A DNA stretch of 64,000 nucleotides, taken from NCBI GenBank assembly GCA_037693485.1, contig CM075346.1, forward strand, positions 52,436,001-52,500,000. The letters run 5' to 3'. The notes beneath the pieces are model-generated. The model saw only the letters and a program-made list of their open reading frames with translations. It searched no databases and was not told the DNA's origin. The DNA is from Kitagawia praeruptora (taxonomy: Eukaryota > Streptophyta > Magnoliopsida > Apiales > Apiaceae). Positions 45,165 through 58,500 of this stretch are shown one piece after another. The translations under genes and the position numbers were made by a program. Within the stretch, counting starts at the first letter, position 1, and each line of letters opens with the position of its first letter.

Positions 45165-46777
45165 TGATAAGTGGATTCTATATCCACTATTTACCTTCCG
45201 TTTGGACTTTAATCGTTTGCAAGTTCTCAAGTTTCGTGTTAGTTTGATGTGATTTCATCTAATTTGTGTAGGTTGCATAGTCGGGCGGCATTGGTGGTGT
45301 TGGTGAAGTATTGGTGGTATTCTGTGAGCTAAATGTAGAAATTACAGGAAGTCAAGGGCAAGAGAACTCGGGAATTTGAGCTCAATGCGCATACATCACT
45401 GTTTTGGCCATAACTGGAGTTCCAGACATCGGAATTGGGCGTTTCAAAAGCCCACGCGAAGAGGAGAGAAAGGTCTACAAAGATGGACAGGGGGAACCAG
45501 GCGCAACAGCGCTGGGACCAGGCGCAATAGCGCTGGGAACAAGCGCTATAGCGCTGTGGAGAGCAAATTCCAGGAGCTAGGAAGCGCAGCTGCGCTTGAG
45601 CAAGAGCAACAGCGCTTGAGAGAGCAAATTTCCAGGGAGCAAGGGGCGCTGCAGCGCTCCATTTAGGCGCTGTAGCGCTCGTGTGGGTCGTCTTGGCAGA
45701 ATTTTATTTCCTTAAATCGGGTCGAATTGTTTTGGGCCTATTTTATTAGGGCATCTTTATATGTATTATCTTAGACCTAAAAACATATCATCATCATCAT
45801 CATTAGAGAGTTTTTCTTATCATCTATCAATATTATTTTCTTAGAACAATTTTCAAGAGGAGTTCTCCAAGCTAGTGACAAGCAAGGAGGCTTAATCTTT
45901 GGATCGTTTGTACTCTTTCTCGTTATTGGGGATTTATTTCTAAACCTTATTTTTCTTTTCTTTTATTATTATTTGTTTTTTTTTAATTATGTTATCAATT
46001 GAACCCATGATGGCGATGAGGTCGATTATGGGCTAAATCGTTATCATGGGGTTTTGATGGATTTTTCTATGGATTCTAGTAATTAAGTGTTCTTATGCCT
46101 TGGTGTGTTATGGATTGAATTGATTGCCTAGTATGATTATGCTTATTCGTTATGGGTGAGTCGCGAACATCTGTAATTGTGTGTTTGATCCTGGTGAATG
46201 CGAAAGTGGATCTAGGGTTTAGAACAATTCATGCTAGCATAGGTTTTTGCATGTGAAGAACATGTATTAATTTGTGGTGTAATTCTAACCGTCTTGCATT
46301 GACTATGTGGTTTAATGGATGCTTGGTTTTTAACCGGTATGTGTTCAATTGCTATAGACATATAGGAACTACACATATTTGGTGACTACTTGACTTCTAT
46401 CAATTGTGGATGATCAGTAGGATGATATATGCACAACGAAAGTTGGTGTATATCAGTTTAGTGCATCTAATCAGTAATCAACTCTGTCACATACTGGGTT
46501 AAGGGGCATAAGATTCTAGATGAAGTGGTTAATGAAATTGAAATCCCATGTTTGTTTATTATAAAGTAAAAGTTAAGTTATTTTCTCGTAATTTCCATAG
46601 TTGGTAATTATTCATTAGTTAAGCAAAACCAAAATTGTGATTGTCTTGGCAGTGAGTGTAAATCGTAAGCTGGTGTATAAGTGAACAAAACGAACAATTT
46701 GAGTCTCTGAGGGAACGAATCCTATTTACCGTATATTACTTGTTGACCACATTTTCTTGCGTGAATAAGTGCGAACA
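45165..46777 (+). mobile_element. 1.6-kb LTR-like insertion (probable solo LTR), family unassigned
   Basis: It starts TGATAAGTGG and ends GTGCGAACA, flanked by ACTGT (45160-45164 and 46778-46782). It is absent from LTR-B1 at the matching place, near 12590. It has no ORF of retroelement type and no internal LTR repeat, so a solo LTR is likely. A hairpin AAGTGGAT...ATCCACT lies at its left end. Orientation is assumed from the TG...CA ends only. It contains the GCGCT palindrome cluster listed separately. Confidence 0.75.
45500..45680. repeat. Cluster of AGCGCT palindromes
   Basis: Within 180 bp the palindrome AGCGCT or its core GCGC occurs about 15 times in phrases such as CAGCGCTGGGAC and GCGCTATAGCGCTG. 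It is a GC-rich island in very AT-rich DNA. It is repetitive enough to produce a spurious 96-codon ORF. Confidence 0.8.
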
Positions 46778-47371
46778 ACTGTCAACCATGATGATGTTGC
46801 AGAAAATTTCCAACATTGAGTGATGAACTAATACTAGGAGTTTGACGCGCCAGGAGACATAGCATTTACACGATGATCAGTCGCATGTTATGCTCCCCAC
46901 CTCTTGTTTACTACATGTAAAAGGAAGCACCGACGGATTTACTTGTCTACCGCCCTCTGGAACCCCCTCGGCCAACGGTTGGGCCATTTACTGGACCGGC
47001 GCCACTAGGTCACTTACGCATCTCCTAGTTCATTTCACATCCATAATCTTTGAAACGTAAAGTTCGTTCCCCTTTCCCCAAGTAAAATACTTGTTGATAA
47101 GACTCCACAAGGTAGTCGTATCTAATTGGAAAGGAAAATTCACCAATATTTCCCAAGCTGCTGCTTGTTAATGGATACCAACTTGTTCAAACATTCTTAC
47201 CCCTCGAATAATGAGTGGGTACACACAATACCTTGAATAATAGCAACCAAGTTGCGAGTGAAACGAATAATTTATGACCGGGCAGTCACAAGATAAATAA
47301 CATTTCTCAAGTAAGGTTCCCTTACAATAGAATCGAAGGAAGAATGGAATTACTGAGAACCTTCCTTGATA

Positions 47372-47373
<2 letters not shown>

Positions 47374-47413
<40 letters not shown>
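47374..47413. repeat. (AAT)n microsatellite
   Basis: About thirteen AAT units in LTR-B2. Confidence 0.95.
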
Positions 47414-47559
47414 GACTCTGAAATAATTTATATAATATTCGAAGGTCGATCATACTATGTGAATGAAGTAAATCAGTTTTGAAACGAGTTAGAAGAATTC
47501 AATAAATATTCAAAGAATATTTATTAAGTCATAGATATTGGAAAAGTGTTGCTCAGAAT

Positions 47560-48260
47560 AATCTTTGAATAAATAGTCAAAATAATATTCATTGAACGAA
47601 TAATGAATATTCAAATTAATAATAATATTTATTGATGAAATAATCATCAAATAGATATTCGAGATAATATTCATTGGATCAATAATGAATATTCAACTTA
47701 AGAATGATACTTATTGATGAAATAATTATCGACTGAATATTTGAGACAATATTCATTGAATAAATAATGAATATTCAACTTAATAATATTTATAGAAGAA
47801 ATGATTATCGAATGAATGTTTGAAATTATGTTCAATAATTGAATCGACTTTAAATGAATGTCGAAGATAATATTCATCATCTCAAGGGAATATTTAAAAT
47901 AATATTTATCGAATAACTGGAGTTCGAATCAATGTTCAACTAATATTTATAAAATAAATAGAGATCGAATGAATATTCGAAATAATATTCATTTAAATAA
48001 ATAAGGCTCGAATGAATATTAAAATAATATTCATTAAATAAATAAACTCGAATGAATATCCAAAATAATATTTATCGAGTAAATAAGAATGAATATTCTT
48101 TAAGTAAATAACTCAACTGAGGGTTCGAATTAATATTCGAATATTAAATCGACTTTAGATGAACATTAATGATAATATTCATCGCATAAATAATTATCTG
48201 ATGAATAATCCGAATAATATTTATCAAATAATCTCAAGGGAATATTCCAATAATATTCGC
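47560..48260. repeat. Degenerate tandem AATATT-palindrome array in LTR-B2
   Basis: Units of about 40-60 bp with GAATATTC or AATATTCATT cores, the inverted counterpart of the array at 11170-11810 in LTR-B1. Confidence 0.78.
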
Positions 48261-48721
48261 CAGATTCTAAGTGGAAAATATTTACTTAGTTATTTTCCTC
48301 TGAAAATAATATCAATATATCAAGGAATAACGACTCCCGGTCTATAGTCAAAGAATGAGATTCAGATGCCCTTCGCCGGCTTATAACAGATATATTAACT
48401 ATCTAGCTTATAAGCCAACAATAATTCAGGGAACAAGTATATCAATATAACTTTGAAAGTAGGCATGCATGCTATGGCATATGTATAACAGAAAGCATAT
48501 ATATATATATTCACAACAACAGCCTTTTAAAAAGGATTTGAAACTTGCCTCGGAATCGAGTGCAGGTAGGGGTAGTGGTAGCGTGTCCCGGGTCAGCCCG
48601 GTGATCTATAAATAGCCAAGGCATTCGGGATTAATCACTTAACACTTTACAAGGTTAAATATTAACTTTACTTAAGTCGAAACGTGTTTTCGAATTATCT
48701 CGATATACCCCTCTTAGTGTA

Positions 48722-51700
48722 TGTAATAACCCTAACTCTAGCAATACTACAGTGATCCCATGAATAGTAATTTTGAGGATTTAGAGAAATGGTATGTAGG
48801 TACTCTGCAATAGAAACAGAAAATGAATAAACAGAAACCATACTAGTAATGTACACTGAAATTAAGTGACTCGAAATGACGATGGATTTCAGAAATTCCT
48901 AAATATGGATTTTTGAGGATTTTGACTTCCAAAGAGCTTCTATTGGATCTTAAGGGGCATGGAAATATTATAAGAATTATATATTGAGGGATTAGAGAAT
49001 TTAGATTAAACCAGGGGATTATTAAATTAAGAGAATACCAAAGGAATTTGGAATGTTAAATGATTTCAGAACCACTGAGATAATGAGGTATATTCGAGAC
49101 GAACCACAATTAGACGAGTATGGAAACCAAGCAACCAATTTTAGTAATATAACAAGGATACATACCACATTTTTACTTACCAAGATCATTAGCATTATAC
49201 TTAGAAAATTAAAAATGAGATTTATTGGATCATCAAGTGACATCACCATCCACTAACTTGTTTTAAGGGGCAAATTAGTCATTTAGCATGGTTTTATACA
49301 CTAAATATCTTCCAATCTTCCACCATACTCTAGAATTAATAAGTGATTAGCTAGATAAGATCAAAACCAAGAGCAAAACTCTCTCCCCCACCTCATTTCA
49401 TCAATTCGGCCAAACAGTAACAGCCTACTTAGAACAGGCATATCTCCTTCGTTTCTCAGCCAAAATTTGCGTTCTATAGCTTTTTGGAAAGCCCATGAGA
49501 TAATCTATAACTCGTATTTCACAAGGTTTGTCCAGAAAAGCAAGGTAAGGGCCTCGTTTTTCATGTTCTTTCAGCTGGGTTTTAGAACTCCGAAAATCTC
49601 TATGTATGTTCTTGATGTTTCTTGTTAGTTTAAGGTGTTATAAGGTTATATCAAGGCTTCTCAAGGACTACAAGCCTTTGTTAAGTGTTGTTAAAGCTTC
49701 AAGGCAGGTATAAACCCTAACCCCTTTTTATTATGTGAGTTTTAGTGATGTTAATGGATGATGTGTGGTTAAAAGTGATTATTGTGATGTTAGCTAGCAT
49801 AAATTTTGATTGATTGTTGGGTGATGGTATTGAGGCCTCACCACTGATTATATGGATTATGAGGATGTAATATTGATGTGTATGGAGTGGTGGATGATTA
49901 TATGGCTTGGTTGTGATGGAATGGTTTTTGGAATGTCCGAAATATAGCCGTTATAATGTCCGATTGTCGTTAGACCAAGAAACTGCCCTGTTTTTGGACC
50001 CTATACCCATACGTTACCTTACTTTCCAGACCCCTTAGTGACCATGATCAGATAGAGCTTGGTTCATAGATCGTTTTGATATAAGGTGCGTTAAAATCTG
50101 ATGAACGGTTTAGGAGAAAAGTCAGTTTTAGTGAAAGACATTCGAAAGCCGAGAAAATGTAGTTGTACCAACTTTGAGGCTATAACTACCATACTTAGAC
50201 ATTCTTAAAAATTATAAAATTTTGGGATATGGTAGTAGGGTAGTCAAAGAGGCATTACCAGTTGGCTTTATGGTAAAATTCAAAATCCATATTTTCTGAG
50301 AATTTTTACAGTTAAGTGTGGTCGTTAGGGGAAATGGTGAAAACCCCTGAAACTTTGATTGAGTTTATAAATGGTTAAGTTCTTGAACCTTTGGGGTAAT
50401 AGTGATATGTTAAACATATTAAAGTGTCAAGGGTATTGTTATACAAGAGTGAAGTGAGTAAGAGATGTGGTATTCTAACGACGGTCCTTTTGTGTTTATA
50501 GAAACTCCGGAAGAGGGACGAGCCATACTGTCAGGATACCGAAACCGAGGCAAGATCTTTTCTATCCCTACTTGGAAATTATTTACCTTTAAAGAAACTT
50601 GATTTCATGGAATATATATATATATGATGCTATTGCTACTATATTGTTAAGAATTTGTTTTCCTTGATTAATGAGGTTAAAAGGGAAGGTATATGAGTAT
50701 GATATGAATATGGATATGGATATGAGTATGAGATGGATATGAATATACCTAGAGATGATTATGCATGAAGTGATCATGCCTTATTATTAAGAGAATATGA
50801 AGAATGGTATCAATTGTTATCTAGAATTATATATAAAGAAATGGTATCAGTTATTATCTAGGGTTATATGATTTATAATACTATGTTAAAAAAACATTCT
50901 TTCTAAATATTGTGACAGATATTACTGAGTATTATTTAATACTTCTAAAATAAATGGAATACTTTATGTATACAAGAACATATTGGATTTCATTGAATAT
51001 AGAAGAGATGTCTGAGTCATAACAAAAGTATTATGACATAAATACTTCTAAAGGTGATGATAAATGGAAATGGAAACGATATATGTGAAAGGAAATGTGA
51101 AAGGAAATGCGAATGGAATTGGAAAATGTAAAATGGTATTTGATAATGGAAAAATGATTTGAAAAAGGGGGATTGCAACAAAAAGCGTAAGAGGCTGTGT
51201 GGGAGTGGCACAGTCCAGCACTAAATATCTTATTCCGGCCCAAGAGTTGCCGAGGGGGGATGGTGGAGAACCTTTCCTCCTGGGGGATGGTGGCGAACCT
51301 ACCTCTGTCTACCGGTAGTAAAAGGGACGGGTACGGAGGACGACTGATCATCGTGCCTCACGTATTCGGCAACAGTGAAAACCCCCAAAATTTTTGAATA
51401 AAGAATCGACGATAAAGTCAGATTGGTATACTGAAAAGGGAAAATGATATGAAACAATGGAATTATTGTTATAGATGAAGAGAAACTGATTTTATATTAA
51501 TTTATATAATTGTTGCATAAGAAGGAAATGAGAAGATGATAGTGAGATATTTATTCAAGTATTCATATTATCTTGAAATATTACACTGAAAGGGTATATT
51601 GATTGTTATATTATTTAAGAAGAGAAACTGATACTATATTATCCTAGATTTCTTTTCTTATAATAGAAAGTGGATGATGTATTATTAAATATGAATGTCA

Positions 51701-52378
51701 TTTTTCTCAAAGTCTATAATTGGTTTCCAGTTATTACATGATATTAGAAGAGAGACTGAGGCTATAATATTATATATTTCTTTTCGTACAAAGATAATTG
51801 AAAAGTATATGTCCTGAACGGAAATAAAGTTTCCTTCCATAATATCTGAAAAATTGTTTATTAAAATATATATATGATGATTATTTTCCTTTGATGTTAG
51901 TAGATAGAAATTATCTTGCTGAGCTATTATAGCTCACTCTTGCTACTTATGTATATACAGCTAGGTATGCCGAGACTACGCAGAACGCCCCGCAAGAGGG
52001 TAGGGGGAAGGCGACCCTCTGAGAGCGCTAGCATCGATTCCTGAGTTAGCGTAGAGGCAAACGGGTCCTGGTAGCTCTTTGTATAATTAAGTGTGTAAAC
52101 ATGTAAGAAACTTTTGGTTGTTGAAATGCTTCATGTCGAAGTATTATTCAGCAATGTATTTAAGGATGATTCTGGGTTTGTAATAACTGTTAAATTCTAA
52201 ACCTTATTATGGTGAATGTTGTTCTCTGAGCATATGACTGGTGTGTGTGTTTATTATTGCGGGGTCAACTGTATAAGTATTAATTGTTATAAAAAAAAGG
52301 ACCCAAGAGATATTGATATTGAATGGAAATTGGTCCGTGATGGCCCAGATTTATGACCCCGGATTTGGGGCTATCACA
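48722..52378 (+). repeat. LTR1 of the gag-only gypsy array
   Basis: 3657 bp, TGTAATAACCC to GGGGCTATCACA. The hairpin GAGCTATTATAGCTC is at 51921-51935 and the GC-rich block at about 51185-51385. At sites I compared (for example near 49266, 49810 and 50030), LTR1 differs from LTR2 and LTR3 where those two agree. Confidence 0.92.
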
Positions 52379-52381
52379 GTT

Positions 52382-52393
52382 TGGTATCAGAGC
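52382..52393 (+). promoter_or_regulatory. Primer-binding site of array unit 1
   Basis: TGGTATCAGAGC, initiator tRNA-Met complement, three bases after LTR1. Confidence 0.92.
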
Positions 52394-53654
52394 TTAGAGT
52401 CATATTGCTCAGGAACAAGAGTGATAGTAATATACACATATAGATATATAGGTAATGATATAAAATATGAACTCACATCGAGTTCAAGGGGGGTTTATCG
52501 AACGAAGCGTTTATTCTAAGTAGTGATTATAATTCTATAGATTATTGCTAATAAAGGTTATTATGCCAAAAGTGTTAAGTTTTTGTAGCACACGAGATCG
52601 ATATGAGAAAAGGAATACTTGATGTATCGGGAAGTGTACGTCAGATAACTTCGTGAATAATTCCAGGGTGACCTATCATCTCTTATTCAAAAGGGGCCGG
52701 TATCTTTTCAAAACTTTCTGGTACCTTTGGAATGTGTTTCAAAATTGTATTTTATCTATTTTAGTCAAAATATTTCCCTAAGATTATTTTTGGAAAAGGG
52801 TATTTATCATCTTGATTAAATATTTTCTTTATACTTCTTCTTCCAACTAAGAGGAACAATCCTATATGTATACACAAGGACGATCTGTCTATGTGATTGA
52901 AAGTCGGAGGGGACGCCCTCACTTGTGTTACGTACGGGTTCTTCCATCCTATTGATTTCCCAAATATCCTTTTGTTTCAAATAAGAGCTATTTAAAACTC
53001 TTAATCTTATAAATTGTTGTGGGACACTTGCTTGTTTCTGGGTTCGTTTCAATTCAAAGTTTCTTAAATTCTATAAATTGTTTCGAGTATAGAAGATTTC
53101 AGTAATGGATGGGATAATGGAAGCAAGGTTTAGAGTATACGTGACTATGCGAGGAAACTCGAGATTTCAAGGGAAATGTCAATAAGAGATAATTAGAGCT
53201 AGAAGCGTTTCGATATAAAAGAGGAAGGAATTTCGTGAGAAGAAATGGGTATATTTGAGGATTATTGAGATAAAATAATATGAGGAATTTTAAGGTATAA
53301 TTGAGATTTACTATTGAGAGTAAGGTGTATTTTGAGGAAAAAGTCAGAATAAGGATAAACAAAGGAAGTGAGATAATTAATGAAGTTTGTGTATTCTGTC
53401 TAAATTCTATCGTATTTTGATATTAAATGTTGAGATTCAAGGATATTGATGTATATAAGGTGATTGACTTAAATGAAAAGGTTATTGTGCTAAAGGTGAT
53501 ACGCTTAATTGCTAAAGTTGAGTTGAGAATATTATGGTATATAAATGAGTTAACTAGTGATATAATTGTGTATATGAGAATGTGTATATAGAAATGATGT
53601 ATATTATACCCTAAATTTGGGTGATTAATGAAGAATATTGTTATATACAGAATC
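52394..53654 (+). other. Leader of array unit 1, no ORF
   Basis: 1.26 kb of AT-rich sequence. The proline-rich ORF found at this place in copy A is absent. The parts next to the primer site and next to gag match copy A; the middle does not. Confidence 0.7.
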
Positions 53655-54953
53655 ATGCCGCCTAAGCTTAATATTAGAGCGAATGCAAGGGAAAATGAGA
53701 GAGAGGAAGGAAGTCATAATAGGCAGGGTGAAAACGCTTATAATGAACAAAATCATGAAGAAGAAGAAGATGAATCAACTGGCCAACAAGGAAATCAAGG
53801 TGGTGACCCTTTTAACCAATTTATGGACCTATTAAGGCAGAATTTAGCTAATCCACAGAATCCTCAACAACCACCTGCTCTTCCCAACCAGGCAGCTAAT
53901 TCCTTTCGTGCTTTTAAGTCATTAAAACCCCCAGAGTTTGAGGGAACTGTTAACCCAGTAGTAGCCAGAGCCTGGTTAAAAGAGATGGAAAAAGCTTTTG
54001 AGATACTGAGGATCGAAGAGGATCAGAAAACAACCTTTGCAGCCTATCTATTAAAGGGAGAGGCAAATTATTGGTGGGAAGTTAAGAAGAACCTAGAAGG
54101 AGCGGGAGTGATAACCTGGGAGCATTTCACTAGGGTGTTTTTAGAAAAGTACTCCCCTAGGTATCTGGAAAATCAAATGGAAATGAAATTTTTGGAGTTA
54201 AAACAGGATAACCTAACAGTGGCAGAATATGAAACTAAGTTTACTGAATTGTCTAGGTTTGTTCCGGAATTTGTGCGTACTGAAGAACAAAGAGCGAAAA
54301 GGTTCCAACAAGGATTGAAACCATGGCTACGGACACGAGTGGCACCATTTGAGTTGACTGAGTATGTTGCGGTAGTTCAGAAGGCATCTATTATCGAAGC
54401 TGAGAGTGAACAGACTCAAATAGGTCGAGAGAATAAGAAAAGGAAATTTGAGGGTCAGAAAGGAGGTTCAAGTGAAGGGAGTTACTTTAGCAAGGTTGGT
54501 AAAGAACAAAAATCTAAGTTTGTGGGAAAGTCAGGGGGTAACAAGGTTGTTAGTGAGACTGTGAATCAGGGTGGGAAGTCCTTAGGAACATTTCAGTCAA
54601 ACCAATCAAGACCCTCATTACCAGAGTGCAATACGTGTGGTAGGAAGCATACAGGGGTGTGTAGAGCGTTGGGAATAACTTGTTATAAATGTGGACAGAA
54701 GGGGCACTACTCTGACAGGTGCCCAACAGTTGATGTGAACCCTAGGAATGACGTCAAGTGTTACCAGTGTGGGAAATTAGGACACATGGCTAGAGATTGC
54801 TGTTCTGGTGGGTCGCCTGTGCCGGGACAAAGTACGACTGCTTCAAATAAACCCACTGCCAGAGTGTACAATATGACCTTAGGGGAAGCATTGAAAAAGC
54901 CGGATACAGATGCAGGTGAACATTTTCTTTTAGTATTTAAATTTTTAGTGTAA
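53655..54953 (+). CDS. Gag of gag-only gypsy, array unit 1, intact
   Basis: From the M-P-P-K-L start this is an open 432-codon gene (an in-frame ATG nine codons upstream also exists). The N-terminal 70 residues are acidic and Gln-rich. The capsid-type gag domain includes A-R-A-W-L-K-E-M-E-K, N-Y-W-W-E and R-F-Q-Q-G-L-K-P-W-L. Two CCHC knuckles are C-Y-K-C-G-Q-K-G-H and C-Y-Q-C-G-K-L-G-H. It ends 30 residues after the second knuckle with V-Y-N-M-T-L-G-E-A-L and a short tail ending F-K-F-L-V. Gag would package the element RNA into particles. It is the only uninterrupted gag of the family here. Form resembles Del/Tekay chromoviruses. Confidence 0.92.
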   Translation: MPPKLNIRANARENEREEGSHNRQGENAYNEQNHEEEEDESTGQQGNQGGDPFNQFMDLLRQNLANPQNPQQPPALPNQAANSFRAFKSLKPPEFEGTVNPVVARAWLKEMEKAFEILRIEEDQKTTFAAYLLKGEANYWWEVKKNLEGAGVITWEHFTRVFLEKYSPRYLENQMEMKFLELKQDNLTVAEYETKFTELSRFVPEFVRTEEQRAKRFQQGLKPWLRTRVAPFELTEYVAVVQKASIIEAESEQTQIGRENKKRKFEGQKGGSSEGSYFSKVGKEQKSKFVGKSGGNKVVSETVNQGGKSLGTFQSNQSRPSLPECNTCGRKHTGVCRALGITCYKCGQKGHYSDRCPTVDVNPRNDVKCYQCGKLGHMARDCCSGGSPVPGQSTTASNKPTARVYNMTLGEALKKPDTDAGEHFLLVFKFLV

Positions 54954-55277
54954 ATGTTTGGTTAAGAATCAATGTGGTAAATGAATGGTGTAAATAGGTT
55001 AATAAAATAGATAAGAATGATCTATCTGAGTTGGAAGTAAGATATGCTGAACCAGAGAGAGAAAGTAATAGTATTTTGGGGGTAAACCACAGACTTGTTT
55101 AGATACGAACAGGAAATATATATTATAGGTAGTATTTCCTTACAATTGTTTCAAGGAATTTTATTATAGTCGGATTTCTGGAAGATTTTACAGAGACAAG
55201 ATATAATAAGATCGAAGTGTGTATATTTTATGTCATGATAGAGATCAAAATACAGATAAACCATAAGTGAGATACAC
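54954..55277 (+). other. Non-coding internal region after gag, unit 1
   Basis: AT-rich, no ORF, matching copy A and unit 2. It replaces protease, reverse transcriptase and most of RNase H. Confidence 0.7.
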
Positions 55278-55340
55278 TACCATTCAGGGGAGGCCAATGT
55301 GGTGGCCGATACCCATAACCAAAAGAGGAAAGTTGATGAA
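55278..55340 (+). pseudogene. RNase H remnant of pol, unit 1
   Basis: The reading Y-H-S-G-E-A-N-V-V-A-D-T matches the RNase H terminal motif of gypsy pol, with I-S-E-I-H just upstream. Copy A has K instead of E, closer to canonical. Confidence 0.8.
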
Positions 55341-55473
55341 TGACAAGGAAGTTTATGTTGGTGTATTTTTGCACAAACAAGATAGAGATACTATGAAGGA
55401 AAAAGGATGGAGAAAGTGGTATGGAAGTTAGAAGATGTGGATGAAAAAGGTATCTATGGACATTTTCAACGTG

Positions 55474-55507
55474 ATTCCGGGACGGAATCCTTTTAAGGGG
55501 GGAAGGA
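55474..55507 (+). promoter_or_regulatory. Hairpin and polypurine tract of unit 1
   Basis: GATTCCG-GGA-CGGAATC, then AAGGGGGGAAGGA ending at the base before LTR2. Confidence 0.88.
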
Positions 55508-58500
55508 TGTAATAACCCTAACTCTAGCAATACTACAGTGATCCCATGAATAGTAATTTTGAGGATTTAGAGAAATGGTATGTAGGTACTCTGCAATGGA
55601 AACAGAAAATGAATAAATAGAAACTATACTAGTAATGTACACTGAAATTAAGTGACTCGAAATGACGATGGATTTCAGAAATTCCTAAATATGGATTTTT
55701 GAGGATTTTGACTTCCAAAGAGCTTCTATTGGATCTTAAGGGGCATGTAAATATTATAAGAATTATATATTGAGGGATTAGAGAATTTAGATTAAACCAG
55801 GGGATTATTAAATTAAGAGAATACCAAAGGAATTTGGAATGTTAAATGATTTCAGAACCACTGAGATAATGAGGTATATTCGAGACGAACCACAATTAGA
55901 CGAGTATGGAAACCCAGCAACCAATATTAGTAATATAACAAGGATACATACCACATTTTTACTTACCAAGATCATTAGCATTATACTTAGAAAATTAAAA
56001 ATGGGATTTATTGGATCATCAAGTGACATCACCATCCACTAACTTGTTTTAAGGGGAAAATTAGTCATTTAGCATGGTTTTATACACTAAATATCTTCCA
56101 ATCTTCCACCATACTCTAGAATTAATAAGTGATTAGCTAGATAAGATCAAAACCAAGAGCAAAACTCTCTCCCCCACCTCATTTCATCAATTCGGCCAAA
56201 CAGTAACAGCCTACTTAGAACAGGCATATCTCCTTCGTTTCTCAGCCAAAATTTGCGTTCTATAGCTTTTTGGAAAGCCCATGAGATAATCTATAACTCG
56301 TATTTCACAAGGTTTGTCCAGAAAAGCAAGGTAAGGGCCTCGTTTTTCATGTTCTTTCAGCTGGGTTTTAGAACTCCGAAAATCTCTAAGTATGTTCTTG
56401 ATGTTTCTTGTTAGTTTAAGGTGTTATAAGGTTATATCAAGGCTTCTCAAGGACTACAAGCCTTTGTTAAGTGTTGTTAAAGCTTCAAGGCAGGTATAAA
56501 CCCTAACCCCTTTTTATTATGTGAGTTTTAGTGATGTTAATGGATGATGTGTGGTTAAAAGTGATTATTGTGATGTTAGCTAGCATAAATTTTGATTGAT
56601 TATTGGGTGAGGGTATTGCGGCCTCACCATTGATTATATGGATTATGAGGATGTAATATTGATGTGTATGGAGTGGTGGATGATTATATGGCTTGGTTGT
56701 GATGGAATGGTTTTTGGAATGTCCGAAATATAGCCGTTATAATGTCCGATTGTCGTTAGACCAAGAAACTGCCCTGTTTTTGGACCCTATACCCATACGG
56801 TACCTTACTGTCCAGACCCCTAAGTGACCATGATGAGATAGAGCTTGGTTCATAGATCGTTTTGATATAAGGTGCGTTAAAATCTGATGAACGGTTTAGG
56901 AGAAAAGTCAGTTTTAGTGAAAGACGTTTGAAAGCCGAGAAAACGTAGTTGTACCAACTTTCAGGCTATAACTACCATACTTAGACATTCTTAAAAATTA
57001 TAAAATTTTGGGATATGGTAGTAGGGTAGTCAAAGAGGCATTACCAGTTGGCCTTATGGTAAAATTCGAAATCCCTATTTTCTGAGAATTTTTACAGTTA
57101 AGTGTGGTCGTTAGGGGAAATTGTGAAAACCCCTGAAACTTTGATTGAGTTTATAAATGGTTAAGTTCTTGAACCTTTGGGGTAATAGTGATATGTTAAA
57201 CATATTAAAGTGTCAAGGGTATTGTTATACAAGAGTGAAGTGAGTAAGAGATGTGGTATTCTAACGACGGTCCTTTTGTGTTTATAGAAACTCCGGAAGA
57301 TGGACGAGCCATACTGTCAGGATACCGAAACCGAGGCAAGATCTTTTCTATCCCTACTTGGAAATTATTTACCTTTAAAGAAACTTGATTTCATGGAATA
57401 TATATATATATATATATGATGCTATTGCTACTATATTGTTAAGAATTTGTTTTCCTTGATTAATGAGGTTAAAAGGGAAGGTATATGAGTATGATATGAA
57501 TATGGATATGGATATGAGTATGAGATGGATATGAATATACCTAGAGATGATTATGCATGAAGTGAGCATGCCTTATGATTAAGAGAATATGAAGAATGGT
57601 ATCAATTGTTATCTAGAATTATATATAAAGAAATGGTATCAGTTATTATCTAGGGTTATATGATTTATAATACTATGTTAAAAAAAACATTCTTTCTAAA
57701 TATTGTGACAGATATTACTGAGTATTATTTAATACTTCTAAAATAAATGGAATACTTAATGTATACAAGAACATATTGGATTTCATTGAATATAGAAGAG
57801 ATGTCTGAGTCATAACCAAAGTATTATGACATAAATACTTTTAAAGGTGATGATAAATGGAAATGGAAACGATACATGTGAAAGGAAATGTGAAAGGAAA
57901 TGTGAATGGAAATGGAAAATGTAAAATGGTATTTGATAATGGAAAAATGATTTGAAAAAGGGGGATTGCAACAGAAAGCGTAAGAGGCTGTGTGGGAGTG
58001 GCACAGTCCAGCACTAAATATCTTATTCCGGCCCAAGAGTTGCCGAGGGAGGATGGTGGAGAACCTTTCCTCCTGGGAGATGGTGGCGAACCTACCTCTG
58101 TCTACCGGTAGTAAAAGGGATGGGTACGGAGGACGGCTGATCATCGTGCCTCGCGTATTCGGCAACAATGAAAACCCCCAAAATTTTTGAATAAAGAATC
58201 GACGATAAATTCAGATTGGTATACTGAAAAGGGAAAATGATATGAAACGATGGAATTATTGTTATAGATGAAGAGAAACTGATTTTATATTAATTTATAT
58301 AATTGTTGCATAAGAAGGAAATGAGAAGATGATAGTGAGATATTTATTCAAGTATTCATATTATCTTGAAATATTACACTGAAAGGGTATATTGATTGTT
58401 ATATTATTTAAGAAGAGAAACTGATACTATATTATCCTAGATTTCTTTTCTTATAATAGAAAGTGGATGATGTATTATTAAATAGGAATGTCATTTTTCT

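Larger units (their letters stand above)
44517..48721 (-). mobile_element. Second copy of LTR-B, inverted, interrupted
   Basis: It starts TGTAACACCCCCAGATCC, the complement of the LTR-B1 end, and is colinear with LTR-B1 from 13262 back to about 10655. Removing the 45165-46782 insertion leaves 2587 bp against about 2607 bp in LTR-B1. It lies in LTR-C (candidate duplication GTATT at 44512-44516) and is cut at 48721 by the gag-only gypsy array. The remaining 2.4 kb should lie past the window. Confidence 0.83.

Noticed and set aside
45376..45666. 96-codon ORF in the 1.6-kb insertion
   Set aside because: It is generated by the repeated AGCGCT-containing phrases and has low-complexity composition.
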